From the NCBI RefSeq assembly GCF_002920635.1, contig NZ_PQSR01000018.1, positions 1-64,000 of the forward strand: a DNA stretch of 64,000 nt, given 5' to 3'. The notes under the pieces are model-generated. The model saw nothing but the letters and a program-made list of their open reading frames with translations. It had not been told where the DNA came from and did not search any database. Source of the DNA: Streptomyces sp. Ru72 (lineage in GTDB: Bacteria; Actinomycetota; Actinomycetes; Streptomycetales; Streptomycetaceae). A program made the position numbers and the translations under genes. This document shows positions 46,206-55,000 of the stretch, in pieces (positions within the stretch are counted from its first letter, which is position 1; the number at the start of each line of letters is the position of its first letter).

Positions 46206-47135
46206 GTGACCAGCCCTGCCGCGCGGGACGCCCGCGAGACGCCCGACCCGGCGACCGAGCTGCGCCCGCGCCTGCCGTCGCCGCTGCGGGAGGTCGTGGA
46301 CGAGCGGTTCGCACGGTACGGCGTGCGGCTGCTGCTCAAGCGTGACGACCTGATCCACCCGGACCTGGTCGGCAACAAGTGGCGCAAGCTCGCCCCCAAC
46401 CTTCGGGCCGCGGCCGGCCGCCCCCTGCTCACTTTCGGGGGCGCGTACTCCAACCACCTGCGCGCGACGGCCGCGGCGGGCCGGCTGCTGGGGCTGGAGA
46501 CGATCGGAGTGGTGCGCGGCGAGGAGCTGGCCGACCGCCCGCTCAACCCCTCGCTGGCCCGGTGCAGGGCCGACGGCATGCGACTGCACTTCGTCGACAG
46601 GTCGACCTATCGCCTCAAGGCGGAGCCGGAGACGCTGACCGGCGTCCTGCGTGCGGCGGACGCCGAGGAGGCGTACGTGGTTCCGGAGGGCGGCAGCAAC
46701 TCCCTCGCCGTGCGCGGCTGCCGCGCGCTCGGTGAGGAGCTGCGCGGCCGGGCGGACGTGGTGGCCCTGGCCTGCGGCACCGGTGGCACGCTGGCGGGCC
46801 TCGCGGCCGGCCTGGCCCCTGGCCAGCGGGCCCTGGGCATCCCCGTCCTCAAAGGCGGCTTCCTGACCGCCGAGGTGACCGCCCTGCAGACCCGCGCCTT
46901 CGGCGCCCGCCGCGGCACCTGGTCCCTCGACGACCGCTTCCACTTCGGCGGGTACGCCCGCACCACCCCCGAACTCGAAGCGTTCGCGACCGACTTCGCC
47001 TCCCGCCACGGCCTGCCTGTGGAACGTCTCTATGTCGCCAAGCTGCTGTACGGACTGGTCACGTTGACCCGGGAGGGGGCGTTCCCGAGGGGGACGACGG
47101 TGGCGGCCGTGATCACGGGTCGCCCCTTTCCCTAG
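46206..47135 (+). CDS. PLP-dependent ACC deaminase/D-cysteine desulfhydrase-like protein
   Basis: A 309-residue fold-type II PLP enzyme. The Schiff-base Lys is in LVGNKWRKL (residues about 53-61), followed by LTFGGAYSNHLRA; VPEGGSNSLAVRG and ACGTGGTLAGLAAGL form the phosphate-binding region. The family includes ACC deaminase and D-cysteine desulfhydrase; which activity applies is not decided by these motifs. GTG 46206 has GACAAT 6 nt upstream and no ribosome site. It is divergent from the encapsulin gene. Confidence 0.9.
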   Translation: MTSPAARDARETPDPATELRPRLPSPLREVVDERFARYGVRLLLKRDDLIHPDLVGNKWRKLAPNLRAAAGRPLLTFGGAYSNHLRATAAAGRLLGLETIGVVRGEELADRPLNPSLARCRADGMRLHFVDRSTYRLKAEPETLTGVLRAADAEEAYVVPEGGSNSLAVRGCRALGEELRGRADVVALACGTGGTLAGLAAGLAPGQRALGIPVLKGGFLTAEVTALQTRAFGARRGTWSLDDRFHFGGYARTTPELEAFATDFASRHGLPVERLYVAKLLYGLVTLTREGAFPRGTTVAAVITGRPFP

Positions 47136-47160
47136 CGGAGCCCGGCCCCGTGCGAGGGGC

Positions 47161-48756
47161 TCATGTCGTCTCCCGGAACGCCGCCGCCTCCTCCAGGTCC
47201 AGGCGGCGCAGCAGGGTGCGGAGCATCTCGTCGTCGATGTAGCGGTGGTTGCGGAGTTTGACGAACACCTCCCGCTCCGCACCGATCATCTCGCGCGACA
47301 GCCGCCGGTAGGTCTCGTCGACCGTTTCGCCGGTCACCGGGTTCACCGAGCCCAGCCGTTCCCAGACAGCGTTGCGGCGGCGCTCCAGGACGATGCGGAG
47401 GCGGTCGGCCAGTGGTGGCGGCAGTGCGTTGCGCTCGTCCTCCAGGAGTTCCTCGAGGCGCTGCTCGGCGGCCCGGGACGCCTGCGCCTGTGCGTTCGCC
47501 TCCGCGAGCGTCTCCGCCTGGGGGTTGCGCCCCGGCAGGCGCAGCAGCCGGATGATCGGGGGCAGGCTCAGTCCCTGCACCACCAGCGTGCCGATCACCG
47601 TCGTGAAGGTCAGGAAGAGGACCAGGTTGCGGTCGGGGAACGGGCCGCCACCGTGCACGGTCCGCGGGATCGAGAAGGCGATCGCGAGTGACACGACCCC
47701 CCTCATCCCCGCCCAGCCGATGATCAACGGCCCCTTCCACGTCGGGTTCTCCTCGCGCTCCCGGATGCGCCCGAAGAGGGCACGCGGCAGGAAGGTCGCC
47801 GGGTACACCCAGACGAACCGGGACACGACGACCACCAGGAACACGGCCACCGCGTACCAGGCCGCGCGCGTGCCCTCATACGGACCGAGGCCCCTGAGGA
47901 CGACCGGCAGCTGCAGTCCGATGAGAGCGAAGACCGCCGACTCCAGCACGAACGCGACCATCTTCCACACCGCCTCCTCCTGGAGACGGGTCGCGAAGTC
48001 GACCTGGTAGTTGTGGTAGCCGAGATAGAGGGCTACGACGACCACGGCGAGCACTCCGGAGGCGTGCACCCATTCCGCGGCGCCGTAGGCGACGAACGGG
48101 ATCAACAAGGAGAGCGTGTTCTGCAGCAGCGCCTCCTTCAGGTGGGTGCGAAGCCAATGGATCGGCACCATCAGCAGCAGACCGATCACCACCCCGCCGA
48201 CCGCCGCGATCAGGAACTCCCGCACGCCGCCCGACCAGGTCGCGCCTTCGCCGACCGCCGCGGCCAGCGCCACCTTGTACGCGGTGATCGCGGTCGCGTC
48301 GTTCACCAGCGACTCCCCCTGCAGGATCGTGGTGATCCGTGAGGGCAGGCCCACCCGCCGGGCGACCGCCGTCGCCGCGACCGCGTCCGGCGGCGCGACC
48401 ACCGCGCCCAGGACCAGCGCCGCCGTCAGCGGCAGGCCCGGCACGATCAGGTACGTCGCCCAGCCCACGGCGAGGGTCGCGAAGAGCACGTATCCGACGG
48501 ACAGCAGGGCCACCGGCCGCATCTGCGCCCTCAGATCCAGGTAGGAGCTGTCGGTGGCCGCGGTGTAGAGCAACGGGGGCAGCACCAGCGGCAGGACGAT
48601 CTCGGGGTCGAGGGTGTACTCGGGCACCCCGGGCAGGTACGAGACGGCAAGCCCCACGGCGACGAGCAGCAGCGGCGCGGGCACCGGGGTCCGGCGCGCC
48701 GCCCCGGCTACGGCCGCGCTGCCGGCGACCAGCAACAGCAGTGGCACCACGTTCAT
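47161..48756 (-). CDS. Na+/H+ antiporter, CPA1 (NhaP-like) family
   Basis: A 531-residue transporter with about 12 membrane segments in the first 410 residues and a soluble helical tail. Ion-binding motifs are APPDAVAATAV near residue 120 and GESLVNDATAI near 150, with WAGMRGVVSLAIAF near 360. It exchanges sodium or potassium for protons to control pH and salt stress. GGAAG precedes the ATG. It lies next to the sigH osmotic-stress locus, which makes a stress role plausible. Confidence 0.95.
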   Translation of the reverse strand: MNVVPLLLLVAGSAAVAGAARRTPVPAPLLLVAVGLAVSYLPGVPEYTLDPEIVLPLVLPPLLYTAATDSSYLDLRAQMRPVALLSVGYVLFATLAVGWATYLIVPGLPLTAALVLGAVVAPPDAVAATAVARRVGLPSRITTILQGESLVNDATAITAYKVALAAAVGEGATWSGGVREFLIAAVGGVVIGLLLMVPIHWLRTHLKEALLQNTLSLLIPFVAYGAAEWVHASGVLAVVVVALYLGYHNYQVDFATRLQEEAVWKMVAFVLESAVFALIGLQLPVVLRGLGPYEGTRAAWYAVAVFLVVVVSRFVWVYPATFLPRALFGRIREREENPTWKGPLIIGWAGMRGVVSLAIAFSIPRTVHGGGPFPDRNLVLFLTFTTVIGTLVVQGLSLPPIIRLLRLPGRNPQAETLAEANAQAQASRAAEQRLEELLEDERNALPPPLADRLRIVLERRRNAVWERLGSVNPVTGETVDETYRRLSREMIGAEREVFVKLRNHRYIDDEMLRTLLRRLDLEEAAAFRETT

Positions 48757-48818
48757 CGTCTTCCGCCCGCCCTCTTTTTCCGCGCCGCTTCCCGCGGACC
48801 CGTCGTAATCTGGCCACC

Positions 48819-49079
48819 ATGAAACAGTGCACGCACGGCGACGCGCTGCCGGACCCCGAGCCCAAGCCCCAGAGCGAGACCTGCCTGGAGTGCCTCGCCG
48901 CCGGCACGCACCCGGTGCAACTGCGTCTGTGCCTGGAGTGCGGACACGTGGGCTGCTGCGACTCCTCGCCCCTCCGGCACGCCACGGCGCACCACGAGGC
49001 CAGCGGCCACCCGGTGATGCGCACGTTCGAACCAGGTGAGAACTGGCGCTGGTGCTTCGTCGACCATGTACTCGTGTGA
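48819..49079 (+). CDS. UBP-type zinc finger protein
   Basis: An 86-residue protein that is entirely a UBP-type zinc finger: C-T-H near the start, TCLECLAAG, RLCLECGHVGCCDSS and HATAHHEASGHPV, with a final WRWCFVDHVLV. In eukaryotes this fold binds ubiquitin tails; in Streptomyces the partner is unknown. TAATCT (48806-48811) ends 7 nt before the ATG, so it is probably leaderless. Confidence 0.92.
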   Translation: MKQCTHGDALPDPEPKPQSETCLECLAAGTHPVQLRLCLECGHVGCCDSSPLRHATAHHEASGHPVMRTFEPGENWRWCFVDHVLV

Positions 49080-49209
49080 CCGCGGACCGGCCCCCGTGTG
49101 ACCCTGGATCCGGACGGTTCGCCGGTCTGACGTCCGGGTACGTCAAAGCGGCACGCGCTCTCCCCGATTGGTTCCGCCAGACCCCTAGCCACTGTGCGTA
49201 TACATGGGT

Positions 49210-49222
49210 TTACTATGAGTGA
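49210..49222 (+). promoter_or_regulatory. Candidate BldD binding site upstream of the anti-sigma/sigH operon
   Basis: TTACTATGAGTGA matches the BldD consensus TNACNCWGNGTNA at every fixed position except one (A for C). It lies 132 bp before the anti-sigma start. BldD is known to bind the sigH promoter in S. coelicolor. Confidence 0.6.
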
Positions 49223-49353
49223 CAGCAAGGGGTCGGGGTCCCGGGGACAGGTACGTTGAGAGCGCGATAGCGTCACCGCTGAACCACGAGGGGCGTTACC
49301 CCGGGGGGCGACCCTCGGCCCCCGAAACAGCTTGTACCACCTTGGAGGTGAGG

Positions 49354-49767
49354 GTGTCCCAGATCGCAGGCGAGCCCGCGACCCAGGACTTCGTGGAAGT
49401 CCGGCTGCCGGCTGCGGGTGCCTACCTGTCGGTGCTGCGCACGGCCACGGCCGGTCTCGCAGCCCGTTTGGACTTCACCCTCGACGAGATCGAGGACCTG
49501 CGCATCGCGGTCGACGAGGCCTGCGCGATCCTGCTGCAGCAGGCCGTGCCCGGCTCGGTGCTCAGCTGTGTCTTCCGGCTCATCGACGACTCGCTGGAGG
49601 TCACGGTCGCGGCCCCGACCACGGACGGCCATGCCCCCTCGCGGGACACTTTCGCCTGGACGGTCCTGTCGGCCCTGGCCGGCAAGGTCTCCTCCGCGGT
49701 CTCCGACGACAAGACCGTGTCCATCAGCCTCTACAAACAGCGCGGCGCGGGACCCGGGCCGGCGTGA
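49354..49767 (+). CDS. rshA: Anti-sigma factor of SigH (RsbW/PrsH-like)
   Basis: A 137-residue GHKL-fold protein: LRTATAGLAARLDFTLDEIEDLRIAVDEACAILLQQAVPG in pattern carries the N-box-like helix, and a shortened ATP lid follows. It should bind and block the SigH sigma factor encoded next. GGAGG (49344-49348) supports GTG 49354; GTG 49348 is also in frame. The stop overlaps the sigma gene start (GTGA), the usual coupling of partner-switch pairs. Also called prsH or ushX in S. coelicolor. Confidence 0.93.
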   Translation: MSQIAGEPATQDFVEVRLPAAGAYLSVLRTATAGLAARLDFTLDEIEDLRIAVDEACAILLQQAVPGSVLSCVFRLIDDSLEVTVAAPTTDGHAPSRDTFAWTVLSALAGKVSSAVSDDKTVSISLYKQRGAGPGPA

Positions 49768-50864
49768 CGAACGGGGACGGGCCGGTGCGGGACGAAGAGC
49801 GCGGCACACGGAAGTTCTCCGCCGGGAGCGCGGGCGGCCCGGACGGGGCGCCGCGCATGGCGGAAGGCGTGGACGGCATCCCCGAGCAGGCCCGTCCGCA
49901 CCCGGAGGGCCAGGCGTCGGCGGTCATGGCACCCGTGCAGACGGGTCCGGCCGGGGCGGACGAGGTGCTCTCCGTCCGGGGCGGCGCACGACGGGATGCA
50001 GGCGGAGCCACGGGCACGTCCTCCGGAGGGCGGCGGACGACGGGCGGGACGATGAGCGAGCACGAGCGAAACGCTGAGCAGGGTGTGCCGGTCGGCGCAC
50101 AGCACGACCCACAGGACCGCAGCGGCGCGCGGGCGATGTTCGTCGAACTGCGCAAGCTGAAGGAAGGCAGCCCGGAGTACGCGGAGCTGCGCAACCGGCT
50201 GGTTCGTATGCACCTGCCGCTCGTCGAGCACCTCGCGCGCCGCTTCCGCAACCGCGGCGAGCCGCTGGACGATCTGACCCAGGTCGCGACCATCGGTCTG
50301 ATCAAGTCGGTCGACCGCTTCGACCCGGAGCGGGGCGTCGAGTTCTCGACCTACGCGACCCCGACGGTCGTCGGCGAGATCAAGCGGCACTTCCGCGACA
50401 AGGGCTGGGCGGTGCGCGTGCCGCGGCGCCTGCAGGAGCTGCGCCTGGCCCTGACGACGGCCACGGCCGAGCTGTCCCAGCAGCACGGCCGCTCCCCGAC
50501 GGTCCACGAGCTGGCCGAGAAGCTGGCCATCTCGGAGGAGGAGGTCCTGGAGGGCCTGGAGTCCGCCAACGCGTACTCCACGCTGTCCCTGGACGTCCCC
50601 GACACGGACGACGAGTCCCCGGCGGTCGCGGACACGCTCGGCGCGGAGGACGAGGCGCTGGAGGGCGTCGAGTACCGCGAGTCGCTGAAGCCGCTGCTGG
50701 AGGATCTGCCGCCGAGGGAGAAGCGGATCCTGCTGCTGCGCTTCTTCGGCAACATGACGCAGTCGCAGATCGCGCAGGAGGTCGGCATCTCGCAGATGCA
50801 CGTCTCGCGTCTGCTGGCGCGGACGCTGGCGCAGCTGCGGGACAAGCTGCTGGTGGAGGAGTAG
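49764..50864 (+). CDS. sigH: Stress sigma factor SigH (SigB/F/G family)
   Basis: A 366-residue sigma factor with a disordered N-terminal extension of about 110 residues, then region 2 (LVRMHLPLVEHLARRFRNRGEPLDDLTQVATIGLIKSVDRF in pattern), region 3 and region 4 (LPPREKRILLLRFFGNMTQSQIAQEVGISQMHVSRLLARTL in pattern). It directs osmotic-stress and differentiation genes. GTG 49764 overlaps the anti-sigma stop. An internal ATG at 50052 (MSEHERN) could give a shorter form; several SigH forms are known in S. coelicolor. Confidence 0.95.
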   Translation: MTNGDGPVRDEERGTRKFSAGSAGGPDGAPRMAEGVDGIPEQARPHPEGQASAVMAPVQTGPAGADEVLSVRGGARRDAGGATGTSSGGRRTTGGTMSEHERNAEQGVPVGAQHDPQDRSGARAMFVELRKLKEGSPEYAELRNRLVRMHLPLVEHLARRFRNRGEPLDDLTQVATIGLIKSVDRFDPERGVEFSTYATPTVVGEIKRHFRDKGWAVRVPRRLQELRLALTTATAELSQQHGRSPTVHELAEKLAISEEEVLEGLESANAYSTLSLDVPDTDDESPAVADTLGAEDEALEGVEYRESLKPLLEDLPPREKRILLLRFFGNMTQSQIAQEVGISQMHVSRLLARTLAQLRDKLLVEE

Positions 50865-51170
50865 GACGGCGGCACGCGGGGCTGCCGGTCAGCGGCGTCC
50901 CGCGACGGCCGGGCGGTGTCCCGCCTTCGCGTCGGCTCGGGGGCGCGGGAGGCCGGCGACGGCCGGGATGTCGCTGTTGTCGTTGCTGCCGCTGGTGTCG
51001 TCGGGCGGGGAAATCAGTCGTCGGGCAAGGAAATCACCGGGCTCGGTGTCCTTGCCCGGCATCGCGACGCCAAGCCGACACCGGCCGTACGTCGGCTCCT
51101 CTCCGGCCGCCCCGCAAGGCCGGACGTCGGCCACCGCCTCGGCCCCTCCGCAGAGCCGGCCGGACGCCTG

Positions 51171-51623
51171 CTACCGCTTCGGCTCCTCCGCGCGGCCGGG
51201 CCCGCGGATTCCGAGGGCCTGCGTCGTCGCCGGGTTCACCAGGAGCACCAGGGCCGTCACCGCGACGATCGCGAGCACGATGCCGACCGGGATCGCGACG
51301 CTGTCGGCGCGCAGCAGGTTGTACGCCACCGGCAGCGCCATGATCTGGGTGATGACGGCGGGCCCCCGGCTCCAGCCGCGCCGCAGCAGCAGTCCCCGCG
51401 CGGCCAGCAGGGGAAGCAGCGCGAGCACGATCAGGGTGATGCCCAGGGTGACGGCCTGCTGCCGGTCGTCCGGCGCGCCCGTGAGTCCGAGGACGAGCGT
51501 CCAGGCGCCGCCCGCGACCAGGGCCAGCCCCTCCAGGCCGGCCAGCGCCGCCGCGGCGGTCAGCCGCGCGGGGCGGGGCCCGGCTTCGCGGGTCTCAGGA
51601 GTGGGGTTCTGCTCAGCGCTCAC
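51171..51623 (-). CDS. Small four-helix membrane protein
   Basis: A 150-residue protein with four hydrophobic segments (LAGLEGLALVAGGAWTLVLGL, TLGITLIVLALLPLLAARGLL, PAVITQIMALPVAYNLL and IPVGIVLAIVAVTALVLLV in pattern) and a charged tail. I assign no function. TACCCT lies 6 nt before GTG 51623, fitting a leaderless start. It lies between sigH and the lipid kinase gene. Confidence 0.8.
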   Translation of the reverse strand: MSAEQNPTPETREAGPRPARLTAAAALAGLEGLALVAGGAWTLVLGLTGAPDDRQQAVTLGITLIVLALLPLLAARGLLLRRGWSRGPAVITQIMALPVAYNLLRADSVAIPVGIVLAIVAVTALVLLVNPATTQALGIRGPGRAEEPKR

Positions 51624-51758
51624 CCCTGAAGGGTAGCCTTCGGCCCGGTCGCCGCCGCCGACGCCTCCGGCCCCGCTGTGCCCAAGACGACTCCCGGTCC
51701 TTACCGGATCCCTACCCGGGCTAGGGCCCGGTACCGCCCAGTAGGTACGCTGCACACC

Positions 51759-52727
51759 ATGCGTGCACTTCTCGTGGTCAATCCGGCGGCAACCACCACA
51801 AGCGCACGTACCCGTGATGTCCTCATCCACGCGCTGGCGAGCGAGATGAAGCTCGAGGCGGTGACCACCGAGTACCGGGGGCACGCCCGGGACCTCGGCC
51901 GGCAGGCCGCGGAGAGCGAGGACATAGACCTGGTCGTGGCGCTCGGCGGGGACGGCACGGTCAACGAGGTCGTCAACGGCCTGTTGCACCACGGCCCGGA
52001 CCCCGACCGCCTCCCCCTGCTCGCCGTGGTGCCCGGCGGCTCGACCAATGTCTTCGCCCGGGCCCTGGGCCTGCCCAACGACGTCGTGGAGGCCACCGGC
52101 GCCATCCTCGACGGCCTGCGCGAGCGCCGTGAGCGTGTGGTCGGCCTCGGTCTCGCCGCGGGCACCCCGGGCACCGAGGACGAGGCGGTGCCCTCCCGCT
52201 GGTTCACCTTCAACGCGGGCTTCGGCTTCGACGCGGGAGTGGTCGGCCGGGTGGAGCAGCAGCGGGAACAGGGCAAGCGGTCCACCCATGCGCTCTACCT
52301 GCGCCAGGTGATCCGTCAGTTCCTGGACGAACCGCATCGCAGGCACGGCACGATCACCCTGGAGCGGGCGGGTGAGGAGCCGGTCACCGATCTGGTCATG
52401 TCCATAATCTGCAACACCGCGCCCTGGACGTTTCTCGGCAATCGTCCGGTGTACGCCTCGCCTAAGGCCTCGTTCGATACCGGCCTCGACGTGCTGGCCC
52501 TCAGCCGCCTCTCGACGGCCTCGATTGCCCGGTATGCGACCCAGTTGCTCACTTCGTCCCCCGAGCGCGGACCCCGTGGCAGGCATGTGGTCTCGCTGCA
52601 CGACCTGAGCGGCTTCACCTTGCATTCGAAGGCGCCCCTCCCCCTGCAGATGGACGGCGACCACCTCGGGGTGCGTACGAGCGTGACGTTCACAGGCGTA
52701 CGCCGTGCACTGCGTGTGATTGTGTGA
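51759..52727 (+). CDS. Diacylglycerol kinase-family lipid kinase
   Basis: A 322-residue DagK/YegS-type kinase. The catalytic Gly-rich motif is VVALGGDGTVNEVVNGL (residues about 58-74), preceded by RALLVVNPAA and followed by AVVPGGSTNVFARALGLP. The C-terminal domain holds NAGFGFDAGVV. It phosphorylates diacylglycerol or a related lipid at the membrane. TACGCT (51746-51751) ends 7 nt before the ATG, suggesting leaderless translation. Confidence 0.95.
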   Translation: MRALLVVNPAATTTSARTRDVLIHALASEMKLEAVTTEYRGHARDLGRQAAESEDIDLVVALGGDGTVNEVVNGLLHHGPDPDRLPLLAVVPGGSTNVFARALGLPNDVVEATGAILDGLRERRERVVGLGLAAGTPGTEDEAVPSRWFTFNAGFGFDAGVVGRVEQQREQGKRSTHALYLRQVIRQFLDEPHRRHGTITLERAGEEPVTDLVMSIICNTAPWTFLGNRPVYASPKASFDTGLDVLALSRLSTASIARYATQLLTSSPERGPRGRHVVSLHDLSGFTLHSKAPLPLQMDGDHLGVRTSVTFTGVRRALRVIV

Positions 52728-53047
52728 GCAGAAGGGGCCAAAGTCCTTTCACTCGAACGTTTAGGCCAGGATCCACCCCTTGGAAGTACGGCTGTGACCT
52801 AGTCGACACCAAGGAATCAAAAAAACTTTCCGGAAGGGGTTGTATCCGCCGCTGAGGTTTGCGAGTCTCTACGTGGCGCTCGGGACAGCCCGCAACACCG
52901 GCTCCCATCGAGAGTGTCCGAACCCCTCCTCAATCCACAGGACCACGTCAGTGAGTCTGACGATCGGCCCTTCACTTGTTGAGGGATTCGTGAAAGCGTT
53001 CACATTCACAAGCAACCTGCACGTAATACCAAGGAGAGGTAGCAGCC
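52728..53047. other. Intergenic region upstream of wblE
   Basis: This 320-bp gap has no gene that I can support. It is unusually AT-rich for the window, with a run of seven A (52819-52825) followed by CTTTCCGGAAGG, and ends with a candidate Crp site (52989-53004) and a strong ribosome site for wblE. The length suggests complex wblE regulation. Confidence 0.55.
52989..53004. promoter_or_regulatory. Candidate Crp (cAMP receptor protein) site upstream of wblE
   Basis: CGTGAAAGCGTTCACA differs from TGTGA-N6-TCACA at one position. It lies 44 bp before the wblE ATG. In mycobacteria the orthologous whiB1 promoter is bound by CRP. Confidence 0.55.
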
Positions 53048-53305
53048 ATGGACTGGCGTCACAACGCCGTTTGCCGCGAGGAAGACCCCGAGCTCTTCTT
53101 CCCCATCGGCAACACCGGTCCTGCGCTGCTGCAGATCGAGGAAGCCAAGGCCGTCTGCCGTCGCTGCCCGGTTATCGAGCAGTGCCTGCAGTGGGCGCTC
53201 GAGTCCGGCCAGGACTCCGGCGTCTGGGGTGGTCTCAGCGAGGACGAGCGCCGCGCCATGAAGCGCCGCGCCGCCCGCAACCGGGCCCGTCAGGCCTCCG
53301 CCTGA
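53048..53305 (+). CDS. wblE: WhiB-like iron-sulphur protein WblE (WhiB1 type)
   Basis: An 85-residue Wbl protein. The four Fe-S Cys are in NAVCREEDPE, AVCRRCPVIEQC (C-X2-C-X5-C), followed by the turn GVWGGLSEDER and a basic C-terminus KRRAARNRARQ. WblE/WhiB1 is an essential regulator that binds the primary sigma factor and senses nitric oxide or oxygen through its [4Fe-4S] cluster. AGGAGAGG precedes the ATG. Confidence 0.96.
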   Translation: MDWRHNAVCREEDPELFFPIGNTGPALLQIEEAKAVCRRCPVIEQCLQWALESGQDSGVWGGLSEDERRAMKRRAARNRARQASA

Positions 53306-53416
53306 CACACCCGCCCCGACGAGCCTGAGCTTGGCGGCGCGTACAGCGAGTACGCTTCTCCCGCCCCCGAGCCGCAGCGCGCAGTCGCTAGCAGCAGCTG
53401 GCACCAACGAGCTTTT

Positions 53417-53445
53417 AGCCCCGGACCACTTGGTGGCCCGGGGCT
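53417..53445 (+). terminator. Hairpin terminator after wblE
   Basis: AGCCCCGG pairs with CCGGGGCT, and an inner CCAC pairs with GTGG across small one-base bulges and a 3-nt loop. It lies between wblE and the convergent kinase gene. Confidence 0.7.
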
Positions 53446-53524
53446 CATTGCTGTGGGGACGACGCCCTGCGGAGCCGAGGCGGCGACGGCGGCGATATCC
53501 CTACCGGCTCGCCGCCGCCCGGGC

Positions 53525-55000
53525 TCACTTCTGCGCACGGACCGGGATGTCCAGGATCACACGCGTGCCCCGCCCCGGGGCCGGGACCATATCGAAGGTC
53601 CCGCCCAACTCGCCCTCAACCAGCGTTCGCACGATCTGCAGCCCGAGGTTGCCGGCGGTCTGCGGATCGAAGCCCTCGGGCAGGCCCACCCCGTCGTCCT
53701 GGACGGTGACCAGGAGGCGCGCCTCCTTCGTAGTACCGCCGCGGACGGCCGAGACCTCGACCGTGCCGGTCTCGCCCTGACGGAAGCCGTGCTCCAGCGC
53801 GTTCTGCAGGACCTCCGTGAGCACCATGGACAGCGGGGTGGCGACCTCCGCGTCGAGGATGCCGAAGCGGCCGCTGCGCCGGCCGGTGACCGTGCCGGGC
53901 GAGATCTCCGCGACCATGGCGAGCACCCGGTCGGCGATCTCGTCGAACTCCACGCGCTCGTCCAGGTTCTGGGACAGCGTCTCATGGACGATGGCGATCG
54001 AGCCGACCCTTCGCACGGCCTCCTCCAAGGCCTCCCTGCCGCGATCGGACTCGATACGACGGGCCTGCAGGCGGAGCAGGGCGGCGACCGTCTGGAGGTT
54101 GTTCTTCACCCGGTGGTGGATCTCCCGGATGGTCGCGTCCTTGGTGATCAACTCGCGCTCGCGGCGCCGCAGTTCGGTGACGTCCCGGAGCAGCACCAGC
54201 GAGCCGATGCGCGTGCCCTTGGGTTTGAGGGGGATCGCGCGGAACTGGATCACCCCGTCGTTGGCCTCGATCTCGAACTCGCGCGGCGCCCATCCGCTGG
54301 CAAGCTTGACCAGTGCCTCGTCCACCGGCCCCTTGGTCGGGGCGAGTTCCGCGGTGGTCTTGCCGAGGTGGTGGCCGACGAGGTCGGCGGCGAGGCCGAG
54401 CCGGTGGTACGCCGACAGCGCGTTCGGTGACGCGTACTGGACGATGCCGTCCGCATCGAGCCTGATCAAGCCGTCACCGACGCGCGGTGAGGCGTCCATG
54501 TCGACCTGCTGGTCCGGGAACGGGAAGGCGCCGGCCGCGATCATCTGGGCCAGGTCGGAGGCGCTCTGGAGGTACGTGAGCTCCAGGCGGCTCGGGGTGC
54601 GCACCGTCAGCAGGTTGGTGTTGCGTGCGATGACGCCGAGGACGCGGCCCCCGCAGCGTACGGGGATGGACTCGACCCGGACCGGAACCTCCTCACGCCA
54701 CTCCGGGTCGCCCTCGCGCACGATCCGGCCCTCGTCCAGGGCCGCGTCCAGCATGGGACGGCGGCCGCGGGGGACGAGGTGGCCGACCATGTCGTCCTGG
54801 TAGGACGTGGGGCCGGTGTTGGGGCGCATCTGGGCCACCGACACGTATCGGGTGCCGTCGAGAGTGGGCACCCACAGGACCAGGTCGGCGAAGGAGAGGT
54901 CGGACAACAGCTGCCACTCCGACACCAGCAGATGCAGCCACTCCAGGTCGGAGTCGCTGAGAGCGGTGTGCTGGCGGACCAGTTCGTTCATGGAGGGCAC
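53525..55000 (-). CDS. PdtaS-type (HisKA_2) soluble sensor histidine kinase
   Basis: A 491-residue cytoplasmic kinase. A GAF-like N-terminal domain (residues about 1-160) and a PAS domain (about 175-280) precede the HisKA_2 box EIHHRVKNNLQTVAALLRLQARR and the ATPase (LTEVLQNALEHGF, DDGVGLP, GNLGLQIVRTL). In mycobacteria PdtaS signals to the RNA-binding antiterminator PdtaR. No response regulator is adjacent, so it is an orphan here. GTG 55000 is chosen because TACCCT ends 7 nt upstream. Confidence 0.93.
   Translation of the reverse strand: MPSMNELVRQHTALSDSDLEWLHLLVSEWQLLSDLSFADLVLWVPTLDGTRYVSVAQMRPNTGPTSYQDDMVGHLVPRGRRPMLDAALDEGRIVREGDPEWREEVPVRVESIPVRCGGRVLGVIARNTNLLTVRTPSRLELTYLQSASDLAQMIAAGAFPFPDQQVDMDASPRVGDGLIRLDADGIVQYASPNALSAYHRLGLAADLVGHHLGKTTAELAPTKGPVDEALVKLASGWAPREFEIEANDGVIQFRAIPLKPKGTRIGSLVLLRDVTELRRRERELITKDATIREIHHRVKNNLQTVAALLRLQARRIESDRGREALEEAVRRVGSIAIVHETLSQNLDERVEFDEIADRVLAMVAEISPGTVTGRRSGRFGILDAEVATPLSMVLTEVLQNALEHGFRQGETGTVEVSAVRGGTTKEARLLVTVQDDGVGLPEGFDPQTAGNLGLQIVRTLVEGELGGTFDMVPAPGRGTRVILDIPVRAQK

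Noticed and set aside
49230..49260. SigB-type promoter (GTTT ... GGGTAC) before the anti-sigma gene
   Set aside because: GTTT and GGTAC words are present but their spacing does not fit.
49332..49763. Upstream extension of the sigH frame through the anti-sigma gene
   Set aside because: The frame is open, but it overlaps a clear anti-sigma gene and no ribosome site supports a start there; GTG 49764 gives the expected coupled start.
52811..52840. Possible SigR/ECF promoter (GGAAT ... GTT) in the wblE leader
   Set aside because: The spacing is about 21 nt instead of 18, and no second match supports it.
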